A stretch of 64,000 nt of DNA from Opitutaceae bacterium TAV5. Lineage in GTDB: Bacteria > Verrucomicrobiota > Verrucomicrobiia > Opitutales > Opitutaceae. Positions within the stretch are counted from its first letter, which is position 1. Each line of letters begins with the position of its first letter. The notes below the pieces were generated by a model, which was not told where the DNA came from, did not search any database, and saw nothing but the letters and a program-made list of their open reading frames with translations. This document shows, in pieces, positions 9,801 through 17,621 of the stretch. The translations under genes and the position numbers were made by a program. The stretch spans positions 3,209,001 to 3,273,000 of the forward strand of contig CP007053.1 of NCBI GenBank assembly GCA_000242935.3. Direction: 5' to 3'.

Positions 9801-12800
9801 ACCTGGGACGGGCTCCGGGTTTACGTTTACGACTACAGGGAGGGAGCGTGGCGGGGGTGGTTCCGCGTGCCCGGTCCGGTGACGGCGATGGCGGCCACTC
9901 CGGGCGTACTGGTGTTCGCCACCATGGGCACGGGTGTTTACGACCACGGAGTGATGTTTGTCAGCACCGGAATGATCGCACCGCCCTCGGGCGGAGCCGG
10001 CGGCGGCGTGCTGTCGGCGGTTGTTGGCGGGGACCTGCTGGCCTTGCGGGCCGCGATCGCGGCCGGAGCTGATGTCAACGAAGCCTCGCCGTGGGGCTGG
10101 ACGCCATTGATGGCGGCCTTGTGGAGAGCGCCGGATGCATTTCCGGATAATGAAAAAGTAACTACGAGTGGAGCGGCCGCCGGCCCGGAGGGGCCGGGAA
10201 ATGCGGATGATCTCGCAATGGTCAGGATGCTGCTGGATGCCGGAGCGCGGTGTGATGTGAGCAACGCGTGGGGCTGGCATCCGCTCTTTGTCGCCGCCGC
10301 GTGGTCGCGTCCCGGAGCGGTGCGCCTGTTGCTCGACGCCGGAGCGAAGGCGGACTACCGCATGGAGCCGGTGCTGGTGAACGGGCGTCCTGTCGCGGCG
10401 GCGCGTGTGCGCCCGACAGCCTTGCATGGCGCAATATGCTCCGACCGGGCGGACGTGCTGGCGATGTTGCTGGAAGCGGGCGCCGATCCTGTGCTGGCCG
10501 ACGGACTGGGCCGGTCGCCGTTTGCGCTGGCCGCAACTCATGCGGGGGAAACGGTGGCGGGCAAGCTGCTGGCCACTGGAGCCGTCAGACGGGCGGAGGC
10601 GCTGCGGCTGGCCACGGCGGCGGGTCGCGCAGGGTTGGAGTCGGCGGCGGATCCCTCGGCCGCTGGCGTCGCGTCTTCGGGCGGAGAAAAACAAAGTAAC
10701 GGGGATTCAACTACGAAAGAGGGCGTCGGGAAGCGGGATCAGGAGATGCTGGATATGGAACTGCGCGCGGTGGTGGCGCGGGAGCGCGGGGAGCGTTTGC
10801 TGTCTGCGATCAAGCCTTTGTTGGAGGCCGGAGCCAATCCTGTGCGTGAGATCCGGGAGGAGGAGCAGGGCGGGGTCCGCACGGGAGCGACCGCGATCGA
10901 AATGGCGATGAGGCAGCGTCAAACGGAAGCGATTGAGATGATGATCCGCCATATGGCAATCGATTCTCTCAACACCGCCCGCAAGACGGACTGGCAGCGC
11001 CCGGGGACGTCGGTTGGCGCGATGTTGCTGCGGTTGCTGCTGGATCGCGGATACCCGGAGCAGGCCGCGTTGCTGCTGGAGCGCGGGTTTGCGCCGGATG
11101 TGAAGGCGGACGAAGAACTGGGAAAAATGGATGACAGTGTGTATCCATTGTTGCGAGTGGCCGTATTGCATGGGAATTCACGCGGCGACGCTGCGGAGGT
11201 GGTGCGGGCGTTGCGGCGTTCGGGTTTCCGGAGACTTGCGCGGCGCGTGGCCCGCATGGGAGACGAGAGCGTCATGGCGGGGATCGTCCGGATGCGTGAT
11301 GCGGTTTCGCTGGAGGCATTGTTCGAGCCGATTCCGGATTCACTGGTGGAGCTGCGAGCGTGGGATGAGGTGGAAGATCTGAGAAAAGCCACCGGGAGCA
11401 CCAATCCGTTTTTTCCCGTTGTCGAGGCTGGCTGGCGCGAGGGCATCGAGGCGCTGGTGCGCGCAGGTGTGGAGCGCAATGCGATGAGCAACAGCACGGA
11501 GAAAACGCTGGCGGACATCATACGCGACCGGCCGGAACTGGCCGTGATTTTCAACGGGCGTCCCGGTTCGCCGGACAACACGCTCGAAGGCGCGCGTGCC
11601 CTCCTCGCCGTGGCGAACAAGGAAAGTGCTCCGCCGGATTCCCTGTTCACCCCGGCCGTGTTGCGATATCGTGACCAGGACGGCGCAGGTGTATTGTTGA
11701 TATCGGTACGAAATGGCGGTGGGAAAACCGTCCGGCGGATTCTGGACGCGGCGAGAGGGCTGGGTATCGATCCGGGGTTGTCCGGCCAGACCTGGCGAGG
11801 CGAGACGGTCGTGAATGCCGCGGCGACGGCCTGCGACGCTTCGACGGTCAAGGCGCTCCTCGATGCAGGCGCCGATCCGGATGGCCCCCGTGACGCCTGG
11901 ACGCCGCTCGTCGCAGCGGCAAGGGAAGGTTGCAGCGACGTCGTCAAGGTGCTGGTCGAAGCCGGCGCAGATGTCCGCCGCATGGATCGTCTCGGTTTCC
12001 AGCCCGTAATCGCAGCCTGCATGGCGACTGGCGAGATGGAGTCGCTGAAAATCCTGCTGGGGACAGGCAAGGCGGGGCTCGACGCGCTGACCGACGAGGG
12101 GCACGGCGTGCTGGAGGCGGCCGTCATTTCCAATTCGCCCGAAAAAATCCAGTGGCTTCTCGATCAGGGGGCAAAGTGGGCGCTGCCCTGGAAGGAGGAT
12201 TATCATCCTCTCAATACGGCAGCGCGGCGCGGGCTTGCCGGCAGTGTGCGCAAACTCCTCGAACTCGGACTCTACAGCCCGAAGGCGCTTTCCCTTGCCA
12301 GGGACGACGCCACGCGGGCCGTCCTCCAGGCCTACGGGGGCGAAGTCATGCATCAGTCGGGGGAGGACGAGGCGTTGTGGCCGGAAATTCTGGCCGACGC
12401 CAGGAACTGGCGAAAACGCGCCGAGGAACGGTTGGCGGCGGGCGGCAATGTCAATCACCAGTCGATGTACTGGACGCCGTTGTCGCTGGCCCTGAAAACG
12501 GACGATCCGGCCCGTGTGCGTTTTCTGGTGGAGCGCGGAGCGAAACCGGATGCCGGTCGTATCAATTATCAAATGACAGGCCCGGTGACCGTCTATTACG
12601 CATGGCTCAACAGTCGCGCCGCCGGGCATCATGACGAACCGAAAACGGATGCGATGGCGCTGGCCTGCCTGGATATTTTCTGGCCTTACGATCGCGATTC
12701 TTACGTGCGGAGTAGCCTGCTGGCGGCAGCAGTTCGCGGCAATATGCCGAAGACGGCGATCCGGATGATCGAACTGGGTGTGCCAAGGGAGGAAGCCGTC

Positions 12801-12911
12801 CGGGAATTTCGCAAAAATACACTCCTCACTGCCGAACAGCGCGCTCAATGGTCCAGAATCCTCGGTGTGACGGAACCGGTGCCGGATAACGCTCCGGGAG
12901 CAAAACCGTGA
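6852..12911 (+). CDS. Giant secreted CsgG-like / propeller-like / ankyrin protein (paralog B, rotated domain order)
   Basis: 2019 aa from the ATG at 6852, chosen because it begins a clean signal peptide (ALVICAIIALSLAPALAFS); the open frame upstream belongs to the deleted paralog. Domains: CsgG-like at about 33-180 (WAFVEREQIQVIESEQEL) and a second related domain at about 195-350 (MTVVAPLAFVNRS); a helical region to about 700; a propeller-like region at about 700-1045 (WLAAYGGGIRIVEPG, VRVPGP-type strands); then a long ankyrin block at about 1045-2000 (GADVNEASPWGWTPLMAAL, LLDAGAKADYRM, LLDAGADPDGPRDAWTPLV). Neighbours A and C have the ankyrin block first, so the order here is rotated. No enzyme motif is seen; the function is unknown. 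A 67-bp gap to the next gene suggests one operon. Confidence 0.82.
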   Translation: MKPASIPALVICAIIALSLAPALAFSGSESQPKPPLVAVMPEVLVQKLPGKEQQFKRGGTLAVLVQASLGADPRWAFVEREQIQVIESEQELAAAGASREAAALGTVSALRRARLAGASRVLSIRLFGDRENPRVLVEVADALRAERLARVEETLSPDLLPNESWLSMPPDAAVASVAGCVTRALETADAGAARLEDMTVVAPLAFVNRSATDRLEPLGRALDEALRHRWSREDSRIHVLSIGREMADGATGHSIGAEGTFDESLLVLAGMSAESQEAWARVADVLVWGEFSEAGDDGPHGWRPLETPVTLTVRWSAGGDKTGSLRMDGTLGNLPQLAEKMAAQVTDKVRGLKGRLSAEDRLKAAAFMSEAASAQGSESRARATERSRERFAEAAHRMSVAAFLAPENREWRELRVQMGMSVCEDRRERPGYDLASWRNYWATEFWRVYDQFGVDAQGRVDLGLMARGARYPIFTTGASERFMKAGRLLAGARIKRSTWPFGDFCEKFLSQLQSYDVELARRREIFEAMWPVVRQGIQNEKEKAFSVVHFIYEGDSVRATKALDGDSGSKPAAGMAEATQSREGAPVWFVSDDPMRIFRASPGGRGAGVAGRGAARPEEFFIRVRPSLKDRMAAQPLKPRSAWERVRSLFSSDEPETIAAAVAIPPPLPVLDPEELPAARWMSLGWAWAKGARRGDNLADWMDDVSAVCAEPRGVWGVIPEKWGRKRYGAADQNGLFLDFAGFGLGSAGSVAGVSPAERITDVALVGGEVWLAAYGGGIRIVEPGLLTDAPGAGKTRRLTGAEGLLRDDVAELAAGKGFVLAGDKVARRQWDADGNTEMISSVATDLSRITKAALPDSAALRGIPPVERAAIQSFGNDAARLVKLPEQVGRILWKPLPDREREIRQNRREGEMSGPSFCPTGAGDGYWVSDGRSVAWAAGERMQPLATWESAEVGALADDGRHLFVAASIDGFPVLHYFTPRPTWDGLRVYVYDYREGAWRGWFRVPGPVTAMAATPGVLVFATMGTGVYDHGVMFVSTGMIAPPSGGAGGGVLSAVVGGDLLALRAAIAAGADVNEASPWGWTPLMAALWRAPDAFPDNEKVTTSGAAAGPEGPGNADDLAMVRMLLDAGARCDVSNAWGWHPLFVAAAWSRPGAVRLLLDAGAKADYRMEPVLVNGRPVAAARVRPTALHGAICSDRADVLAMLLEAGADPVLADGLGRSPFALAATHAGETVAGKLLATGAVRRAEALRLATAAGRAGLESAADPSAAGVASSGGEKQSNGDSTTKEGVGKRDQEMLDMELRAVVARERGERLLSAIKPLLEAGANPVREIREEEQGGVRTGATAIEMAMRQRQTEAIEMMIRHMAIDSLNTARKTDWQRPGTSVGAMLLRLLLDRGYPEQAALLLERGFAPDVKADEELGKMDDSVYPLLRVAVLHGNSRGDAAEVVRALRRSGFRRLARRVARMGDESVMAGIVRMRDAVSLEALFEPIPDSLVELRAWDEVEDLRKATGSTNPFFPVVEAGWREGIEALVRAGVERNAMSNSTEKTLADIIRDRPELAVIFNGRPGSPDNTLEGARALLAVANKESAPPDSLFTPAVLRYRDQDGAGVLLISVRNGGGKTVRRILDAARGLGIDPGLSGQTWRGETVVNAAATACDASTVKALLDAGADPDGPRDAWTPLVAAAREGCSDVVKVLVEAGADVRRMDRLGFQPVIAACMATGEMESLKILLGTGKAGLDALTDEGHGVLEAAVISNSPEKIQWLLDQGAKWALPWKEDYHPLNTAARRGLAGSVRKLLELGLYSPKALSLARDDATRAVLQAYGGEVMHQSGEDEALWPEILADARNWRKRAEERLAAGGNVNHQSMYWTPLSLALKTDDPARVRFLVERGAKPDAGRINYQMTGPVTVYYAWLNSRAAGHHDEPKTDAMALACLDIFWPYDRDSYVRSSLLAAAVRGNMPKTAIRMIELGVPREEAVREFRKNTLLTAEQRAQWSRILGVTEPVPDNAPGAKP

Positions 12912-12978
12912 AAACCTGAAACACCTGTTTCATTCGCCTGCCATTCTTGTCTCTCTCCGACCTGAAAAACTGCCACTC

Positions 12979-15900
12979 ATGATCCGTCCCTCCAGCCTCC
13001 CGCGCAAGGGGAGCCCGCTTCTGTCGCGGGCCGCCCTGTCCCGTTTGTTCATCGTTTCGATCCTGTTGCTGCCCTTGTCGCATCCTCTTTCGGGCGCGCA
13101 GGTCGATGCCCATACCGGTCTCGTTCGTGCGATCCGCATGGGCGACGAGGCGGAAGTGCGGCGGCTCGTCGAGGCGGGCACACCGCTCGATTTCCCGAAG
13201 GAAACAGGGGAGTATCCTCCGCTCTATCACGCGCTCGATGCGCGGCAGTTCGGCGTGGCCCGGTTCCTCGTGGAAGCCGGTGCGGAAATCACGGCGCGCA
13301 ATGCCACCGGGCAACTCCCGATCCGTTGGGCGGCGCGGGCCGGGGACGTCGGCTTCGTCCGTTTTTTGATGAGCCGCGGCGCAAATCCCGGCGAGCGCAT
13401 CCGCCGGCAGGACGGCGTGGAGTATTCGGCGGTCATGGACGCGATCGTCTGGGACCGGCTCGAGGTGCTTCAGGCTTTTGTCGAGGCAGGCGCGAGCCTG
13501 GACAACTTTGACCCCGGGCGCACCGCGTTGGGTCTGGCGGTGGAGTGGGAAAGCCTGCGTTGCGCGCGTTATTTCCTCGAGCGCGGAGCCAACCCCAACC
13601 GGCCGGAGAACGGCAACACGCTGCTTTCGCGGGCCGTTTTCATGCGGAGTTTCGACATGACGCGCCTGCTGCTCGAATTCGGGGCGGACGCCAACCGCGT
13701 GAGCCGCGGCGAGTTTCCCGTGACGGGATACGGAGTGGTCAGGCATACGCCGCTGTATCTGGCGGTGCTTCGCAGCGAACCGGAACTGGTGAAAATCCTC
13801 TTGCAAGCGGGGGCCGATCCGCAGGCGCTCGACAACGCGGCGATCCGCCTGGCCGACATGCTGGGCGATGCCGCTTCCCACCGGTTGCTGCGCGACGCGG
13901 GCGCTCCCGATCCGGGACCGCATCCCTGGACTGCGTGGGCGCGCGATGCCGGTTTCGGCGAAGAAGAAAAGGGAAGCCGAGCGACGGCGGAGCCCGGAGG
14001 AGCGGTGGACACCCTTCGCTCCCTTTTGCGGTTGCATCCGGGAGGAGCAGCGGTCGCCGAAAACCACGCCGGAAACCGCTCCGAACGCGATGCCGACCGC
14101 GCCGAGGCGCTGAGATTTGCCGCGCTCGCGCCGCCGCGCGCCGGTGCGGACGACGGTCCCGGCCGGCTGCCACGTGAGGTGAAATTTGCCATCGTCAACA
14201 CTTCCTCCGCTGCCGCTTCCGGACAGGCGGCCAACGCGGAAAGCCTGCTGGCGGCCATGCTCTCGCAGACGGAGAACGCCGTCGTCCTCGACCGCCCGGA
14301 ACTGCGGCGAGTGCTGCGCGAACGCGCGGTGCAGGCGGATCTGGCACGTTCGCCGGGGGACGTCGTGCGCGCGGGCAGGCTCCTGGGCGCCGATGTGCTG
14401 ATCCTGCTGGCCACGCACCGGATCGGCGAAAAGAACGAGGTGATCGAGGCGCGAATCGCGGGGACCGGCACCGGACTCGTGCTCGGCAATTCACTGGCGG
14501 CGCTGGAGCCGGCCGCGCTCGAGGCGTGGGCGCGCGATGTGCGGGCCATGTGCATCGGCAGCGCGGACAAGCTGCTCGCGGCGCCGGAGGCGGTGCGCGT
14601 CGTCTCGGTGGCCCCTGTCGTCGCTTCGGTCAACACGCCGGATGCACGCGAACTGGAGCGGCAGACATCGCTGCTGCTGGCCCATCTGCTCGGACGTTCG
14701 CCGGGCGTGATTCTGGCGGAACGCGCGGCGCTGGAGAGACTTGCGATCGAAGGCGAGGCCGCCGGCCAGGACGGTTCGCAGACTTTCCGGGCGGGCGGTC
14801 GGGTGCTGGAAAGCGGACTGGAGGTCGCCCTCGATCCGGCGGAAAAACGGCTGTCGCTCGAACTGGTGCTGCGCTCCGTGACGACCGCGGGACAAGGCGC
14901 GGAACCGGTCCGCATCGTGGTGGAGGGCACGCGCGACGATCTTCGCGGGCTTGCGGAGGAGGCCGTCGCGCGGGTGGTGGCGGTGCTCGCTCCCGTATCC
15001 GGAGGGGAAGGACGCGAAGACCGGACCGACCGGCGGGCGGAAGCCGCGCAACTGGCGCGTCAGGCGGAAGACTATGGCAAGCGGGGGATGTGGACGCAGG
15101 CATCGGCCGCCGCAGAGGCGGCCTGGGCGCTGGGCGCGCGCGACGACGCCCTGCTGCGGCTCCGGCTGGAGGCTTCAACGGGGCGCGTGCTTTTTTCCTC
15201 GCGGCTGCTGCTGGCGGACAAACGGGCGCGCACACAGATGGCGGGCATCGTCAACCTGATGTCGTTCCGCGTGCCGCTGGCTTTCCCCGCCGAGGACGAC
15301 CGCGAGCTTTCGATGGAGGGCTACCTCGACGAGGCGCAGCGCATCCTGGATTTTTATGAGGCCGGACTGGCGATTCTGGAGCCGGGGAGGGGAGGGAAGC
15401 AACTGGCCGGGAAGGACCTCCGGCGATGGATGATCGATGCGCACTGGGAGGCGGCCGCGGCGCCTCTCCGGTTCGGGGAACCGTTGTCATGGAGAAATGA
15501 CTACGCAGGGGAGCTGGATGCCCTGCGCTCGCGGCTGTCGGCCGTGCATGCGCGTTCGCTGGCGCTGGCTGAGGCGGCCGGCGACGCGGGGCTCGTGCAA
15601 TCGCTGGTGGTCCTGCGTTGCAAGAATCTCCCCTGGTGGCTGCCCGACGTGGCGGACTTCGAGGACGAGGTGATGCGCGTGCTGGCAGAGTGGCGCGATG
15701 CGGAGCCCCCGCGCTCGACCCATGCCGTGTGGGGAGGCATCCACGAGATCGCCCGCCAGCACACAAACTCCGTCAGCGGCCGCGCCCGGCAGTCCTGGGT
15801 GAAACTGGGACGCCGGCTGGCCGCGTCGGACGACATGAGGGAGCGGTTTCTGGGCATGGCGATCATCGCGGGCGATTCACTTTCGTATGCGAAAAAGGAG

Positions 15901-17463
15901 ACCGCGCTGGCCTATATGCGGGAGGTGTTTCCGCAACTGGTGGAGGAGGACGCCGCCGTGCCGGGTGAAATCGCCCGGCCCTCCTTTGCCGACGGGCCGG
16001 TCAGTCCTTTCGACTGGCCGCGGTTTGCCGCATGGTATGCCGAAGTGCTGGAGCGCGGGGTCTTCGACGGCCGCTGGAGCGGGGAAGGGCAGGAACGCAG
16101 GTTTTTGGAAAACCGGTTTTCCACGAATCTGCTGTTTTCCGACGGACGGGCTTTCTGGCTGGCCGGCCTCAGCCGGCGGTTCGAATTGCTTGGCGACACC
16201 GGACGCGGCGGGTTTTTCGGGCTGCGCGGATTGCGGGAACGGGTTCCGCTCGGGGAGGCTCCGGGGGAGGGCGGGGCGGAGAAAATGCGCCGGCTGGTGT
16301 TGCAGGCAGCGGAGCGTTGCCAGGCGTTGATCGGGGCCGGGACGATGGAGTCGGGTCCCTGCACCGCCCTGCTCCACCTGGCGAGGGAACTTCGGGAGGC
16401 GGGCGGCAGGGAGGCGGAGAGCGGGCGGGATGGCGCGCTCGTCCTGCGCCATCCGCGCATGTATTTCGGGGAAGACTATCTGGCGTCGTCCACGCCGGTC
16501 CGCTGGCTGCACAAGGTGACTGCCGGGGGGCTTCGCGTGAGCGGGGAAACGGAACCGTGGATCGTCGCCTACAACGGTCTTACCGGCCGCCAGACTCTGT
16601 TGCGCCTGGACCGCGAAGGAAACGTGGCCGGAACGATCCGCCTGCCGGAGGAAAAATATGAAATGGTCCCCCACCTGATCGACGTCAGCGACCGATGGGT
16701 GGCCGGCGCCACGGGCAACAACGCCCTGGCGGTGCTGGACCGGAGAACGGGCGGGTGGCGTTTGCTGGAGGAAATCGAACCGCAGGCGTCCGTGCGCGGG
16801 CTGATCCTGCGGGGCGACAAGGTGTGCGTATCGTTTGAATACAGCCCGCAGGTGGCCGGGGACGCGTGGCAGCACCGCAACACGGTCGAGGAGGCGCTGC
16901 GCGGCGTGGTGGCGATCGATCTGGCGACCGGCGGCAAGGATTTGCTGGTAAGCAGCCGGCGCCGCCCGGCGCGCTCCCCGCTCGATGAATTCATCCGGCC
17001 CTACGAGGGGTTTTTCAAGACGGGGACGGACGAGTTTTTTATGAGCGCGGGGCCGCCGGTGGTGTGGAACTGTGCGACGGGCGCCTGGCGCGAGGGAACG
17101 GCGGACGAGCGTCGCGAGGCGGCGCGCGCGGCGGAAAGGTCCCGCCTGGTTCGCGCTGGCGGGGCGCTGTGGAGCGTGCAGGGGTGGGGCGCGAAAAACA
17201 CCCTGCGCGTCACGAATGCCGCCAATTCCCGGCAGGTCCTGGAAATCGCCTATGATCTGGATTACGGGGATCTGGAAGGGCTCCGCCGCCGACGCCCGGA
17301 ACTGGTGGCGGCGCATGAACGGACGTTGCGAGGCGGCAACCCGGGACGAGCCACGGTCCTGGACGGCGGCGTCCTGATCGAGAACGGGATTTTCTATTTC
17401 TGGCTGTCTGAGCAGGAACTCGGCGAGATCATCGTCCGTCACGAAAAGGCTGGCGATTCATGA
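12979..17463 (+). CDS. Giant secreted ankyrin / CsgG-like / beta-propeller-like protein (paralog C)
   Basis: 1494 aa. The ATG at 12979 gives a basic n-region and a hydrophobic core (LFIVSILLLPLSHPLSGAQ), a typical export signal. Ankyrin repeats fill about 42-312 (RAIRMGDEAEVRRLVEAG, FLVEAGAEITARNATGQLP, LLQAGADPQALDNAAIRLAD). Two CsgG-like domains follow at about 398-520 (NAVVLDRPELRRVLRERAV, RLLGADVLILLATH) and 539-680 (VRVVSVAPVVASVNT). A helical region reaches about 1160 and a strand-rich propeller-like part ends the protein. Layout and many motifs match paralog A, including the pair SWRNDYAGELDALR here and SYEDNYGAGFNELR in A. Function unknown; periplasmic or outer-surface location inferred from the signal peptide. 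Confidence 0.82.
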   Translation: MIRPSSLPRKGSPLLSRAALSRLFIVSILLLPLSHPLSGAQVDAHTGLVRAIRMGDEAEVRRLVEAGTPLDFPKETGEYPPLYHALDARQFGVARFLVEAGAEITARNATGQLPIRWAARAGDVGFVRFLMSRGANPGERIRRQDGVEYSAVMDAIVWDRLEVLQAFVEAGASLDNFDPGRTALGLAVEWESLRCARYFLERGANPNRPENGNTLLSRAVFMRSFDMTRLLLEFGADANRVSRGEFPVTGYGVVRHTPLYLAVLRSEPELVKILLQAGADPQALDNAAIRLADMLGDAASHRLLRDAGAPDPGPHPWTAWARDAGFGEEEKGSRATAEPGGAVDTLRSLLRLHPGGAAVAENHAGNRSERDADRAEALRFAALAPPRAGADDGPGRLPREVKFAIVNTSSAAASGQAANAESLLAAMLSQTENAVVLDRPELRRVLRERAVQADLARSPGDVVRAGRLLGADVLILLATHRIGEKNEVIEARIAGTGTGLVLGNSLAALEPAALEAWARDVRAMCIGSADKLLAAPEAVRVVSVAPVVASVNTPDARELERQTSLLLAHLLGRSPGVILAERAALERLAIEGEAAGQDGSQTFRAGGRVLESGLEVALDPAEKRLSLELVLRSVTTAGQGAEPVRIVVEGTRDDLRGLAEEAVARVVAVLAPVSGGEGREDRTDRRAEAAQLARQAEDYGKRGMWTQASAAAEAAWALGARDDALLRLRLEASTGRVLFSSRLLLADKRARTQMAGIVNLMSFRVPLAFPAEDDRELSMEGYLDEAQRILDFYEAGLAILEPGRGGKQLAGKDLRRWMIDAHWEAAAAPLRFGEPLSWRNDYAGELDALRSRLSAVHARSLALAEAAGDAGLVQSLVVLRCKNLPWWLPDVADFEDEVMRVLAEWRDAEPPRSTHAVWGGIHEIARQHTNSVSGRARQSWVKLGRRLAASDDMRERFLGMAIIAGDSLSYAKKETALAYMREVFPQLVEEDAAVPGEIARPSFADGPVSPFDWPRFAAWYAEVLERGVFDGRWSGEGQERRFLENRFSTNLLFSDGRAFWLAGLSRRFELLGDTGRGGFFGLRGLRERVPLGEAPGEGGAEKMRRLVLQAAERCQALIGAGTMESGPCTALLHLARELREAGGREAESGRDGALVLRHPRMYFGEDYLASSTPVRWLHKVTAGGLRVSGETEPWIVAYNGLTGRQTLLRLDREGNVAGTIRLPEEKYEMVPHLIDVSDRWVAGATGNNALAVLDRRTGGWRLLEEIEPQASVRGLILRGDKVCVSFEYSPQVAGDAWQHRNTVEEALRGVVAIDLATGGKDLLVSSRRRPARSPLDEFIRPYEGFFKTGTDEFFMSAGPPVVWNCATGAWREGTADERREAARAAERSRLVRAGGALWSVQGWGAKNTLRVTNAANSRQVLEIAYDLDYGDLEGLRRRRPELVAAHERTLRGGNPGRATVLDGGVLIENGIFYFWLSEQELGEIIVRHEKAGDS

Positions 17464-17621
17464 GCGGGCTGCCGGGTTGTGGAAGAGCGGTTGTCGAGAC
17501 GCTGGCCGGCGCCCACGGCAGACGGGCAAATCAGGGGCTTGCGGGTTGCTCGTAATTGCATGTATGTCACCGCAGACATATTGATCCTGCCACTTCCTTC
17601 GTTGTCCGCCTTCTCGTTGCC

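Noticed and set aside
15877-17442. 521-codon minus-strand frame opposite the third giant paralog
   Set aside because: Shadow frame; the + strand gene is supported by paralogs.
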